Below, one piece after another: positions 27,847-37,900 of a stretch of DNA of 64,000 nt. Location of the stretch: contig JAHBSL010000013.1 in assembly GCA_019639135.1 (NCBI GenBank), positions 62,001 to 126,000 of the forward strand, in the 5' to 3' direction. The notes below the pieces were generated by a model. It saw only the letters and a program-made list of their open reading frames with translations, did no database searches and had not been told where the DNA came from. This DNA comes from Acidobacteriota bacterium (GTDB taxonomy: Bacteria > Acidobacteriota > Blastocatellia > Pyrinomonadales > Pyrinomonadaceae). Position 1 is the stretch's first letter. Every line of letters begins with the position of its first letter. Both the position numbers and the translations under genes were made by a program.

Positions 27847-27890
27847 ATCTCGTTTTAGCTCAGTAACGAAACTAAACTTTTCATATCGAC

Positions 27891-27936
27891 GACGCGAAAT
27901 TCAATTGGAATTTCCGGGGCGTCTTTTTTTATTTTT
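27891..27936 (+). terminator. his operon attenuator terminator
   Basis: GACGC pairs with GCGTC and, above a small bulge (CGGG), GAAATTC pairs with GAATTTC around the loop AATTG. Seven Ts, an A and six more Ts follow directly. hisG starts 8 nt after the tract. A weak upstream hairpin (GTTTTAG at 27852-27858 with CTAAAC at 27872-27877) is one candidate for an alternative fold; I could not establish the antiterminator. Confidence 0.85.
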
Positions 27937-27943
27937 TGGACAT

Positions 27944-28798
27944 ATGAAGTTAAAGATCGCAATACAAAAACAAGGCAAATTGGCTGAGGGCTCGACAGCT
28001 CTATTGAAGAAGTGCGGTATCGGCTTTTCGAACGGGCAGGGCAAGCTTCGGGCTGAAGCAGAGGATTTTCCGTTGGAACTGTTCTTTCTGCGGGACGACG
28101 ACATTCCTGACTATGTGGCCGATGGCGTAGCCGATCTTGGGATAGTCGGCGAAAACATCCTCGCCGAGGAACCGAAGCCGGTCGATGTCGTCAAGAAGCT
28201 TGGATTCGGACGCTGCCGATTGTCGATAGCCGTTCCGAAATCGTTAGAGTATTCGGAGGCTTCCGATCTCAGCGGCCTGCGGATCGCGACCAGCTACCCG
28301 CGGATCTTGAGCGAGTTTCTCACCGCTCGAGCGGTCTCGGCCGAGATACATGAGATAAGCGGGTCGGTCGAAATAGCACCGTCGATCGGCCTGGCCGACG
28401 CAGTCTGCGACCTTGTCAGCTCCGGCAGTACGCTATTTTCGAACGGGCTCCGCGAGATCGAGACCGTAATGAGATCCGAGGCGGTGCTGATTGCCAGACG
28501 TGACCTTTCAGCCGAAAAAAACAAGCTGCTGGAACAGTTTCTTTTTCGTATTCGCAGTGTTCTGGCTGCGGAACGGAACAAGTACATTCTTCTTAACGCA
28601 CCGGAAGATAAGGTCACCGAGATCGCATCGCTACTGCCTGGAATCAAGAGCCCTACCATAATGCCGTTGGCAGAGCCGGGCTGGGTTTCGCTCCATTCGG
28701 TCATTAGCGAGCACGATTTCTGGGAAGTCGTAGAGAATTTGAAGGAGGCAGGTGCCGAGGGCATCCTTGTACTTTCGATCGATCAGATGATCAGGTAA
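27944..28798 (+). CDS. hisG: ATP phosphoribosyltransferase, long form
   Basis: First enzyme of histidine synthesis, joining ATP and PRPP; feedback-inhibited by histidine. The start at 27944 (MKLKIAIQKQGKL) is chosen over the open frame to 27821, which overlaps the leader. The catalytic part has FLRDDDIP, LGIVGEN and the PRPP loop region DLVSSGSTLFSNGLREIE. The final ~75 residues (IMPLAEPGWVSLHSVISEHDFWEVVENLKEAGAEGILVL) form the ACT-like regulatory domain of the long hexameric form, so no HisZ partner is needed. It heads an eight-gene operon behind an attenuator. Confidence 0.96.
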   Translation: MKLKIAIQKQGKLAEGSTALLKKCGIGFSNGQGKLRAEAEDFPLELFFLRDDDIPDYVADGVADLGIVGENILAEEPKPVDVVKKLGFGRCRLSIAVPKSLEYSEASDLSGLRIATSYPRILSEFLTARAVSAEIHEISGSVEIAPSIGLADAVCDLVSSGSTLFSNGLREIETVMRSEAVLIARRDLSAEKNKLLEQFLFRIRSVLAAERNKYILLNAPEDKVTEIASLLPGIKSPTIMPLAEPGWVSLHSVISEHDFWEVVENLKEAGAEGILVLSIDQMIR

Positions 28799-28803
28799 AT
28801 GCA

Positions 28804-30099
28804 ATGAAGATCGTTGAATATCCAAAGCGAGATGACTGGGCTGAACTGTTGCGAAGGCCCTCAATGGACACAAAGTTTCTTGAGCGAACCGTCGCAAACA
28901 TTCTGGACGACGTTCGCCGCGGCGGCGATGAGGCACTGCGGCACTGCTCTCGTCAGTTCGACCTGTATCCGATAACAGATTTCGAAGTGACCGAGAGCGA
29001 ATTTGAAGAGGCCGAAGCCGCGGTGCCCGATGACCTTAAGAACGCGATAAAAGCGGCCAGAGCGAACATCGAGAAGTTCCACGCGATTCAGCGGCAGGAC
29101 GCCGAACCGATCGAAACTATGCCCGGAGTCCGCTGCTGGAAGCGGACATTGCCGATCGAAAAGGTCGGCCTATACGTACCGGCCGGAAGCGCTCCGCTTT
29201 TTTCAACCGCCCTGATGCTCGCCGTTCCGGCCGCGATCGCGGGCTGCCGCGAAGTGATAATGTGCTCGCCTCCGAACGCAACGGGCAAGATCGATCCGGC
29301 GACGCTCTTCGCGGCAAGGCTCTGCGGCGTCGGTCGCGTATTCAAGATCGGCGGTGCACAGGCCGTAGGTGCGATGGCGTATGGAACGGCGACCGTGCCG
29401 GCCGTTTACAAGATCTTCGGGCCTGGCAATCAGTTCGTAACGGAGGCAAAGCTGCAGGTGATGCGGGCGGGCGTTGCGATCGATATGCCGGCCGGGCCAT
29501 CTGAGGTCGCCATCCTTGCAGACGACTTGAGCATTCCCGAGTTCGTTGCAGCCGACCTACTTTCGCAGGCGGAGCACGGGCCGGACAGTCAGGTCATTCT
29601 CGTCTCAGATTCAAGAAAAGTTATCGAAGATGCCATCGCTGAGGTCAACATCCAACTCGAAAACCTACCGCGAAAGGACGTGGCATCCCGTGCTATCGAG
29701 AATTCCAAGGCGATCCTCGTCGAGTCGATCGAGGAAGGCGTCGATATCCTGAACGAATACGCCGCCGAGCACCTCATACTTGCGGTTCGCGAAGCCGAAG
29801 ATGTTGCGGCAAAGATCACGAACGCCGGCTCGATCTTCATCGGGAACTACTCGTGTGAAAGCGTGGGCGATTACGCTTCGGGGACGAACCATACGCTTCC
29901 GACCGGTGGTGCGGCCCGAGCTTTCAGCGGCGTTTCAACATCGAGCTTTACAAAAACGATCACCTATCAGCATCTCGACGCCGAAGGGATCAGGAATCTT
30001 GGCCCTGTTGTCGAGGCGATGGCGGCGGGCGAGGGCCTTGAGGCACACCGCTTTGCGGCCGCCGTCAGGCGTAAGAGCGTGGAGGCGAAAGATGTTTGA
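28804..30099 (+). CDS. hisD: Histidinol dehydrogenase
   Basis: NAD-dependent, zinc-containing enzyme that oxidises histidinol to histidine in two steps. Length (431) is normal. Visible family segments include GLYVPAGSAPLFSTALMLAVPA, IFGPGNQFVTEAKL, MPAGPSEVAILAD and the zinc-site sequence DLLSQAEHGPDSQ; the C-terminal NHTLPTGGAARAFSGVSTSSFTK is also diagnostic. It starts 5 nt after hisG and overlaps hisC by 8 bp. Confidence 0.97.
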   Translation: MKIVEYPKRDDWAELLRRPSMDTKFLERTVANILDDVRRGGDEALRHCSRQFDLYPITDFEVTESEFEEAEAAVPDDLKNAIKAARANIEKFHAIQRQDAEPIETMPGVRCWKRTLPIEKVGLYVPAGSAPLFSTALMLAVPAAIAGCREVIMCSPPNATGKIDPATLFAARLCGVGRVFKIGGAQAVGAMAYGTATVPAVYKIFGPGNQFVTEAKLQVMRAGVAIDMPAGPSEVAILADDLSIPEFVAADLLSQAEHGPDSQVILVSDSRKVIEDAIAEVNIQLENLPRKDVASRAIENSKAILVESIEEGVDILNEYAAEHLILAVREAEDVAAKITNAGSIFIGNYSCESVGDYASGTNHTLPTGGAARAFSGVSTSSFTKTITYQHLDAEGIRNLGPVVEAMAAGEGLEAHRFAAAVRRKSVEAKDV

Positions 30100-31186
30100 C
30101 CTGAACCAGATAGTTCGTCCGAACATCGCTCGGCTCAAGCCCTATTCGTCGGCTCGGTCTGAGTTTGAGGGCGAGGCGGAGATTTTTCTAGATGCCAACG
30201 AGAATGCGTTCGGCTCGCCGGCCGGACCGGGGCTTAACCGCTATCCGGATCCGCTGCAAAGAGAATTGAAGGAGGCGATCGCCGCAATGCGTGGCGTCCG
30301 GCCTGAGAATATCTTTATCGGCAACGGCAGCGATGAAGCTATCGATCTTCTTTTTCGAATATTTTGCGAGCCCGGCCGAGACGAGTGCATAATCTGTCCA
30401 CCGACTTACGGGATGTATCGCGTTTCCGCCGACATCAACGACGTCGCTGTCAAAGAAGTGCCTCTCCGTGAGGACTTTTCGCTTGATGCCGACGGAGTCC
30501 TCGGCTCGCTTGCCCGGCAAACGAAGATCGTGTTCATCTGTTCGCCAAATAACCCGACGGGCAACGTGATGGATCGAACGTCGATACTCCGCATCGCCGA
30601 GAGCTTCAGCGGAATAGTCGTTGTCGATGAGGCCTACGCCGAGTTCGCGGATGCCGAGTCGCTTGTGGCCTCGATCGCATCGCACCCGAACATCGTCGTT
30701 CTGAGGACCTTCTCAAAGGCATGGGCGATGGCGGGGCTGCGGGTCGGGATGGCGTTCGCCGATGACGCGATCATCGAATTGATGAACCGCGTTAAGCCGC
30801 CTTATAACGTTAGCGGCATTGCCCAACGGGCGGTGCTCGAAGCCTTAAGGTCGGATAAACAGATCAGTCAATGGATCAACCAGGCGATCTCGGAACGCTG
30901 GCGTCTGGCCAAAGAGCTTTCCCGGCTCTCGGTGGTTGAGAAAGTATTTCCGTCCGACGCAAATTTTCTTTTGGTCAAGACGTCGGATGCTGCGGGCATC
31001 TACAAAGAGCTGATCCGCACGGGGATCGTGGTCCGCGACCGCAGCCGCGTCCTTTTTTGCGACGGCTGTCTTCGCATAACCGTCGGCACCCCCGAAGAGA
31101 ATGACCGGCTTCTCGCGAGTCTTCGCTCGATCGAAGCAGCGGTCTCCGCCGACGAGATTCTGCCCGTACTGCTTGGAGGAATATGA
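30092..31186 (+). CDS. hisC: Histidinol-phosphate aminotransferase
   Basis: PLP enzyme converting imidazole acetol phosphate to histidinol phosphate. The start at 30092 is set by GGAGG 6 nt upstream, inside the hisD end; the longer open frame to 29780 is spurious. [38 protein letters not shown] and the Schiff-base lysine in [15 protein letters not shown] are intact. Its stop overlaps the hisB start (ATGA). Confidence 0.96.
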   Translation: MFDLNQIVRPNIARLKPYSSARSEFEGEAEIFLDANENAFGSPAGPGLNRYPDPLQRELKEAIAAMRGVRPENIFIGNGSDEAIDLLFRIFCEPGRDECIICPPTYGMYRVSADINDVAVKEVPLREDFSLDADGVLGSLARQTKIVFICSPNNPTGNVMDRTSILRIAESFSGIVVVDEAYAEFADAESLVASIASHPNIVVLRTFSKAWAMAGLRVGMAFADDAIIELMNRVKPPYNVSGIAQRAVLEALRSDKQISQWINQAISERWRLAKELSRLSVVEKVFPSDANFLLVKTSDAAGIYKELIRTGIVVRDRSRVLFCDGCLRITVGTPEENDRLLASLRSIEAAVSADEILPVLLGGI

Positions 31187-32286
31187 AACGAGTTCTTTTC
31201 ATCGACCGCGACGGGACGATCATCCGCGAGCCCGAGGACTTTCAGGTAGATGTTCTCGATAAGCTCAGGTTCATTCCCGGTGCGCTGACTTATCTTGCAA
31301 AGATCGCCCGCGAGACCGATTTCGTTCTGGTCCTTGTTACTAATCAGGACGGAATGGGAACCGAGAGCTTTCCGGAAACGGCCTTCTGGCCCGCCCAGAA
31401 TTTTATGCTTGAGACGCTGGCCGGCGAAGGAGTCGATTTTGCGGATGTTTATGTTGACCGAACCTTTCCGCACGAGAACGCGCCGACACGAAAGCCGGGC
31501 ACGGGGATGCTGACCAAATACACCGAAGGCAACTTTGACCTTGCAAATTCCTATGTCATTGGCGACCGGCCGACGGACGTTCAGCTTGCGAAAAATCTCG
31601 GGTCGAAGGCCATCTATATCAGGAACGAGAACTTCCCGCTGCCATCGGAACTCGCTGATGATACTGACGCCGTCTCATCGTGGAGCGAGATTTACGACAT
31701 TCTTCGCTCCCGGCCTCGGCTAACCACGCGAAGGCGGCAAACAAAGGAGACCAATATCACGATAACGCTCGACCTTGACGGTTCGGGCAGGTCCGCGATC
31801 GATACCGGCATCGCCTTTTTCGACCACATGCTCGAACAGATAGCGAAGCACGGCTCGGTCGATCTTGAGGTCCGGGCCGAGGGCGACCTACACGTCGATG
31901 AACACCACACGATCGAAGATGTTGCGATCACGCTCGGCGAAGCGTTCACCGAAGCGCTCGGTGATAAGCGGGGCATTGAGCGATACGGTTTTTGCCTGCC
32001 GATGGATGACTGCCTGGCGCAGGTCGCGGTCGATTTCGGCGGCCGCAGTTGGACGGAATGGGACGCCGAGTTCAAGCGCGAGAAGATCGGTGAAATGCCG
32101 ACCGAGATGTTCTTTCACTTCTTTAAGTCCTTTGCCGATGGTGCCCGCTGCAACCTGAACATCAAGGCCGAAGGGACCATAGAACACCACAAGATCGAAT
32201 CGATCTTCAAGGCATTCGCTCGTGCGCTAAAAATGGCCGTCAGACGCGAGGGCAGTGAGCTGCCCTCGACCAAAGGAGTGCTGTGA
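31183..32286 (+). CDS. hisB: Bifunctional histidinol-phosphatase/imidazoleglycerol-phosphate dehydratase
   Basis: Two enzymes in one chain of 367 residues. The N-terminal HAD phosphatase (1 to ~170) has the nucleophile pair Asp8/Asp10 in FIDRDGT and the later GDRPTD motif. The dehydratase domain (about 178-367) has [22 protein letters not shown] and [15 protein letters not shown] with its manganese His residues. Unlike E. coli HisB, the phosphatase lacks the Cys/His zinc loop: the segment reads [17 protein letters not shown]. The N-terminal fusion is best known in Gammaproteobacteria and Bacteroidota. Confidence 0.95.
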   Translation: MKRVLFIDRDGTIIREPEDFQVDVLDKLRFIPGALTYLAKIARETDFVLVLVTNQDGMGTESFPETAFWPAQNFMLETLAGEGVDFADVYVDRTFPHENAPTRKPGTGMLTKYTEGNFDLANSYVIGDRPTDVQLAKNLGSKAIYIRNENFPLPSELADDTDAVSSWSEIYDILRSRPRLTTRRRQTKETNITITLDLDGSGRSAIDTGIAFFDHMLEQIAKHGSVDLEVRAEGDLHVDEHHTIEDVAITLGEAFTEALGDKRGIERYGFCLPMDDCLAQVAVDFGGRSWTEWDAEFKREKIGEMPTEMFFHFFKSFADGARCNLNIKAEGTIEHHKIESIFKAFARALKMAVRREGSELPSTKGVL

Positions 32287-32867
32287 AGGTCGCGATCGTC
32301 AGATACAACGCCGGCAATACGGCCTCGGTCGTCAATGCGCTCGGCCGGCTAGGCGTCGAATCGGTTTTGACCGATTCAGCCGAGGAACTTCAAGCCGCGG
32401 ATAAAGTGATCTTCCCGGGTGTCGGCGAGGCATCATCCGCGATGCGATTTTTGAAAGCACGCGGGCTTGACGAGGCTATCCGGGGGCTTCGCCAGCCGGT
32501 CCTAGGCATTTGCCTCGGGATGCAGTTGATGTGTGCCTCCTCTGAAGAGAACGAAGCCGAATGTCTGGGAATCGTGCCGCTTCGCGTTCGCCGGTTTCCC
32601 GCCGGCGGATTGAAGGTCCCGCATATGGGCTGGAACACGATCAGCAATTTGAAAGGAAAGCTATTCGCGGGCATCGAGGAAGCGGCGTACGTTTATTTCG
32701 TCCATGGATACTATGTCGAGAGCGGCCCGGAGGCCGTCGCCTATTCAACCTATGGCTTGGGCTTTACAACCGCTCTCGAGTACGAAAATTTTCACGCCGT
32801 CCAGTTTCACCCGGAAAGGTCAGGAGCGGTGGGCGAGAGAATCTTAAAGAACTTTTTGAAATTATGA
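32283..32867 (+). CDS. hisH: Imidazole glycerol phosphate synthase, glutaminase subunit
   Basis: Supplies ammonia to HisF. A 194-residue class-I amidotransferase with a GTG start overlapping the hisB stop. Nucleophile Cys77 lies in LGICLGMQL, the oxyanion region is FPGVGEA, and the His/Glu pair is in [19 protein letters not shown] and YFVHGYYV are HisH-specific. Overlaps hisA by 4 bp. Confidence 0.96.
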   Translation: MKVAIVRYNAGNTASVVNALGRLGVESVLTDSAEELQAADKVIFPGVGEASSAMRFLKARGLDEAIRGLRQPVLGICLGMQLMCASSEENEAECLGIVPLRVRRFPAGGLKVPHMGWNTISNLKGKLFAGIEEAAYVYFVHGYYVESGPEAVAYSTYGLGFTTALEYENFHAVQFHPERSGAVGERILKNFLKL

Positions 32868-33586
32868 TCGAAGTAATTCCGGCGATCGATATAATAGGCG
32901 GCCGCTGTGTCCGCCTGACCGAGGGCGACTTCAAGTCGATCAAGATCTACGACGCGAGTCCGCTCGACATGGCAAAGCGATTCGAGGACGCCGGACTTGG
33001 CCGTTTGCACATCGTTGACCTTGATGGGGCTAAGGTCGGGCATCCGGCAAACCTGACCGTACTTGAACTTATCGCATCTTCGACCGGTCTCACGGTGGAC
33101 TTCGGCGGCGGCATCAAGACCGACGACGACATCACGGCTGTATTCGAGGCGGGTGCTGCAATGGCAAGCATCGGGAGCGTTGCTGTTCGCTCGCCGGAAG
33201 CTCTGGAGCGTTGGCTTGCCAAATATGGAGGCGAACGCATTCTACTCGGCGCTGACGCCCGCGAGGGCAAGGTCGCTATCGACGGTTGGCAGACCGAGAC
33301 CGAACTTGAGGTCGTTACGTTTCTCCACGGCTGGTTCGACAAGGGCGTCACGCAGGTATTCGTGACGGACATAAGCAAGGACGGCGGGCTCGCCGGGCCG
33401 GGGCTCGAGCTTTATGAAGAGATAATCTCCGAGCTCCCTGAGCTCCGGCTGATCGCAAGCGGTGGGGTTTCGGAGACATCAGACATCGAAAGGCTTGATG
33501 CGGTCGGTTGCAGCGGGGTGATCGTTGGAAAGGCGATCTATGAAGGCCGGATCGAACTCGAGGAGCTTTCAAAATATGCTGGCTAA
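32864..33586 (+). CDS. hisA: Phosphoribosylformimino-5-aminoimidazole carboxamide ribotide isomerase
   Basis: A 240-residue TIM barrel that performs the Amadori rearrangement preceding HisF. The catalytic acid/base pair is Asp9 ([14 protein letters not shown]) and the Asp in FVTDISKDG. Phosphate-binding segments VDFGGGIKT and LIASGGVSE mark the two half-barrels. The true start is 32864; an open frame to 32561 overlaps hisH. It overlaps hisF by 11 bp. Confidence 0.96.
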   Translation: MIEVIPAIDIIGGRCVRLTEGDFKSIKIYDASPLDMAKRFEDAGLGRLHIVDLDGAKVGHPANLTVLELIASSTGLTVDFGGGIKTDDDITAVFEAGAAMASIGSVAVRSPEALERWLAKYGGERILLGADAREGKVAIDGWQTETELEVVTFLHGWFDKGVTQVFVTDISKDGGLAGPGLELYEEIISELPELRLIASGGVSETSDIERLDAVGCSGVIVGKAIYEGRIELEELSKYAG

Positions 33587-34331
33587 ACGCATCATTCCGT
33601 GCCTTGACGTCAAGGATGGCCGCACCGTTAAGGGCACGAATTTCATTGGCCTCCGCGATGCGGGCGATCCGGTCGAACTCGCCGCCCGTTACAGCGATGA
33701 AGGTGCCGACGAGCTTGTCTTTCTCGACATCACGGCAACGAACGATAAGCGCAAAACATTGGCCGAACTGGTCCGCCGCGTTGGGAAGGAGATCAACATT
33801 CCTTTCACCGTCGGCGGCGGTATCTCGGAGGTCGATGATATCGCCGCAATGCTCGACGCCGGGGCCGACAAGGTCTCGATCAATACTGCTGCGGTCCGCG
33901 ACCCGCATCTTCTTACGCGGGCGGCCGAGAACTTCGGCTCGCAATGCGTTGTTCTGGCGATCGATGCAAAGCAGACCGAAGCAGGCTGGCGTGTTTTCCT
34001 TAATGGCGGCCGCATCGCGACCGAGCTTGATGCTTCTGAATGGGCGAAGCAGGGCGAGGAGTTCGGGGCCGGCGAGATCCTTCTGACCTCGATGAACGCT
34101 GACGGCACAAAGGGCGGTTTTGAGAACGGCCTGACGCGTCAGATATCGACGTCGGCCGGCATCCCGGTGATCGCGTCCGGTGGGGCCGGTTCAATCGATG
34201 ACTTTGCCGACGTTTTCCTCGCCGGACACGCAGATGCGGCCCTCGCTGCGAGCGTTTTTCACTTTGGCGAGATCGGCATTCCCGACCTCAAGTCGTTTCT
34301 TCGGATGCGCGGAATAGCGGTGAGAATATGA
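33576..34331 (+). CDS. hisF: Imidazole glycerol phosphate synthase, cyclase subunit
   Basis: A 251-residue TIM barrel that uses HisH-derived ammonia to form imidazole glycerol phosphate and AICAR. Catalytic Asp11 ([14 protein letters not shown]) and the Asp in VVLAIDAK are present, along with [12 protein letters not shown] and [10 protein letters not shown] phosphate sites. The start at 33576 has GAGGAG upstream within hisA. Overlaps hisIE by 4 bp. Confidence 0.97.
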   Translation: MLAKRIIPCLDVKDGRTVKGTNFIGLRDAGDPVELAARYSDEGADELVFLDITATNDKRKTLAELVRRVGKEINIPFTVGGGISEVDDIAAMLDAGADKVSINTAAVRDPHLLTRAAENFGSQCVVLAIDAKQTEAGWRVFLNGGRIATELDASEWAKQGEEFGAGEILLTSMNADGTKGGFENGLTRQISTSAGIPVIASGGAGSIDDFADVFLAGHADAALAASVFHFGEIGIPDLKSFLRMRGIAVRI

Positions 34332-34930
34332 ACCTCGATTTTCAGAAATCCGCAGATGGGCTCGTTCCGGCGATCATCCAGGACGCCGAGAATGGAAGTG
34401 TCCTGATGCTCGGCTTTATGAACGGCGATGCGCTTGCCGCAACCGAAGCGAGTGGCCGGGTCACTTTCTTTTCGCGTGCAAAACAGCGGCTATGGACCAA
34501 GGGGGAAACAAGCGGCAATTACCTCGAAGTGATTTCCATCGAAGCCGATTGCGACGACGACACGCTGCTTGTTCGTGCAAGGCCGCAAGGCCCCGTCTGC
34601 CATAAAGGCTCCGCAACATGTTTCGGCGACACCGACGAACCAAATAGGATCGGGTTTCTTTCAGAACTTGAAAGAGTAATTGCGAATCGCCGCTCGGAGC
34701 CTGTCGAAGGCTCGTACGTCGCCTCTCTCTTCGCAAAGGGCATCAATCGGATCGCGCAGAAGGTCGGCGAGGAAGCGGTCGAGACGGTCATCGCCGCCAA
34801 GGAACCGGACATTGCGGCTTTCAAGAGCGAGGCCGCAGATCTGCTATTTCATTACCTCGTATTGCTGAATGAGAAAGGCGTTTCGCTCAATGAGATAGCA
34901 AAAATACTTGCCGAACGTCACAAAAAATAG
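34328..34930 (+). CDS. hisIE: Bifunctional phosphoribosyl-AMP cyclohydrolase/phosphoribosyl-ATP pyrophosphatase
   Basis: Performs steps two and three of histidine synthesis. The N-terminal HisI domain (1-115) includes [22 protein letters not shown], the [10 protein letters not shown] loop and metal-binding Cys/Asp residues in [11 protein letters not shown] and GPVCHKG. The HisE domain (about 118-200) shows [24 protein letters not shown]. This fusion is common. It ends the operon; the stop lies 3 bp from the end of a convergent gene, leaving no room for a separate terminator. Confidence 0.96.
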   Translation: MNLDFQKSADGLVPAIIQDAENGSVLMLGFMNGDALAATEASGRVTFFSRAKQRLWTKGETSGNYLEVISIEADCDDDTLLVRARPQGPVCHKGSATCFGDTDEPNRIGFLSELERVIANRRSEPVEGSYVASLFAKGINRIAQKVGEEAVETVIAAKEPDIAAFKSEAADLLFHYLVLLNEKGVSLNEIAKILAERHKK

Positions 34931-34933
34931 ATC

Positions 34934-37900
34934 TTAACGAACGGCTGCGGAAATCGGTTGGTCGCCCGGTTGGCCAAACTCTGTGATCGTGACCTGGCTG
35001 TCACTGCTGCGGATCGAATACCAAACCCGAGTTGAAGGCCGGAATACTGCGATGTCTGACCGACCGTCGCCGTCAAGGTCTGCGTTAAGCGGAATATCCT
35101 CCGCGACCCCGAAAGCCACGGCAGAGAACCCGGCTTGTGAACCTAGAACGTACCAAACTCCGTTCGAGGGACGAAAGACCGCATTGTCCGTTCGACCGTC
35201 GCCATCGAAATCGGCAGCGACCGGAACATCGCCATCCTGTCCGAACTGCGTGAATGTAACACCGCCGTCGCCTGAACGCAGAACGTACCAGAAGCCGTTC
35301 GAAGGCCGAAAAACCGCGATATCGGCCCGTCCGTCGCCATCGTACTCACCTGGCGTGGGAATATCACCCATAATGCCGAACTGGACTATCACGACCTGCG
35401 CGTCCGAACTCCGCACCGCGTACCAAACACTGGTCGATGGACGAAAGACCGCGATCTCTGCCCGGCCGTCGCCGTCGAGATCTGCCGGAACAGGAATGTC
35501 CTCGCTGATCCCAAACTGGCGAATTTCGACGCCTACATCGCTGCTCCTCAGGACGTACCATACTCCTGTCGAGGGCCGGAAGACCGCAATGTCCGCCTTT
35601 CCGTCGCCGTCAAAATCTGCCGCGGCTGAACGGTCACCCGGCGAACCAAAATTGATGCTCCGGATCGCTCCGGTTCCGCTTTCAATAAGGCGTATGTCCG
35701 CAGCATCGGCAACGTCGGTGAATGCATAAGACGCGATATCTGTCTTGCCGTCGCCATCGAAATCATAAGGTGCTGAATTCGGAGTTGCGGGCGGACACTC
35801 GCAGGTGAATCCGTCGATCACCTTCAGGTCGTCGATGTAAATGCCTTCGCGGAAGGTCCCGATGTCCGTTCCGACCCTCCAGCGAAGCCTAACGCTCTGC
35901 CCCGCCGCAGACGCCGGAAGGCGGGCGATGCTATCGATCCATTCCGGGGCTTGGTTAACGCCGCTACGTCCCGACCAGCCGAGCCGGCCGGCAAGAGGAT
36001 TCTGGCAGCAGCCGTCGATCGTCCCATCGTAACCACCGGTCAAGAACGAACCGCCCGCGGCGAGAATGTCCTGCCACTCGCCTCCCGCGATGCTGAGCTC
36101 AAGCACGGCGCCATCATACAGGCGGTTGCGGAGAAAGGTGGTCTCCAGTTCATACCAAAGACGAAAACGAAGCTCCGCGGCCGCGGTATTTACCTGGAAC
36201 GCCGGCGAGATGATCTCATTAACGCCTCGCTGTATTGGGGCGGGTGAGAAAAGCGCGTTCGGGGCTGACTCGGTTCTCGCCGAAGATGTCCGCCAGAGTT
36301 GGTGGTTTTCGGTCGTTGAAGTGGTCCAGCCGGTCGGTAGTTGTGGAGCATTCGCTTCGTCGAAGCTCTCGCTGAATGCGATCAGCTCGGCTCCCGCTCT
36401 AAGCGGTACGCTCAATTCGCCGAGAGTTTGTCCACTTTCCGTGAGTGTGATCGTCGGGTTTATGGCTAAACCACAGTTTGCACTTCCCAAGACCGAAAAA
36501 GTGAAAACTGCAGTTATGCTCGCGTTCCGTGCCACGACCCCAAGCGTTTGAGGCGGGCCGGGTTGGATGATGATGTCGTCTGCAACAACGGCCGCAGTCA
36601 CCGAAAGTGAATCCCGGGCACCAATGTTCCTTAGCGTCAGTCGCAACGTGACGCTATCTCCAGGCCGAGGTGACGGCGAGGTCGGGCACGAATCATTGAT
36701 CAACTCGGCTGATTCGATCTTAAATTCGGCGATGGGCACGAGTGCGAAGTTCCTCGGCTCGGTCTGGCCAGCGGAGAGTGTCACCTGGCCGATCTCGGTT
36801 CGGTAACCGACCGCTTCTGCCCTGAGTTCATAGCTGCCCGGCAACACCGTAAGACTCCCGTAGCTGCCGGTTGCGTTCGTAGTCCGTGAATATTCACCTG
36901 CTTTCATTAGTGCGTTTCCGATCGGAAGGCCCGTCGCCTTGTCGGTCACGCTGCCCGAGATCGCCGCCCGCGTCGCCGAAGTACATTCATCGAACTTGAA
37001 AGCACCGATCCGCGTCAGCCATCCGAGCTCGCTCTGGTCCTGACTCGCTTGTGAGTAGTATTCGCCCGTGAACCAGAAAGTGCAGTCATCGACCGGGTCA
37101 GGCGTGATAGAAGCGTAGTCGCCCCATCGGAAGCCGAAGGTCCGCTGAACGCCTGTGCCTTCGACCAACTGTGCCTCTTCACGGAGCGTATTTGGCGGAT
37201 CAGTCGTTAGCCTGCCGGAGTATAGAATTGACGGCTTCTTCTCGTCGCTGACGAAATTATATTGCACCGCGAGATTGCCCTCGTGATCGAGGGCCGCCGA
37301 GCTGATCCACCGCGAACTCGTGCCATTACCGAGCGTTGCCTGTACCGCCGGCGAAAATCCCGCGGATGCTCTTCGAAGTTCTGTAACCCGTACGCCCGCC
37401 CGATACGTTTGCGACGCGGGCGTCATCCGAACAGTTTTCGCAACAACGAGCGATTCGTGAGTTCCGAAATTTCGATAAGCCAACCGGTTGTTGAGGCGGT
37501 CGCTTTGTGAATCGAGGAACTCGCCCGGCGGCGGTTGTGCGATGTCCGTCCGGCCATCAGGGCTCGTCGGGTCGAAAGGCTCTAGGAGGATCGGACTTTC
37601 CGTCAGCTCAGCGAAAGTTGAGTTCGCCGGTTCCGCAAAGTTCGGTGCGAACCCAAAAAGGCGGATCGAATCCGCTGAATCGCCGTATTCCGTTGCCGTG
37701 TAGCTCGCGAAGATCCCTGGCGAGTTTTCCGGCGGAAGCTGAAGCCCGTCGATATCAGCGGGCAGCATTCCGCGTCGCCGCGGCTGAACCGGAACTGGTG
37801 AATTGAAATATATGTATCTCGCAGAGGTGTCACCGGCCAGCAGCTTTGCCCGTTCAAAGGCGAACATCCCCGCACCGACATAATCCGACCCGAGAAATTC

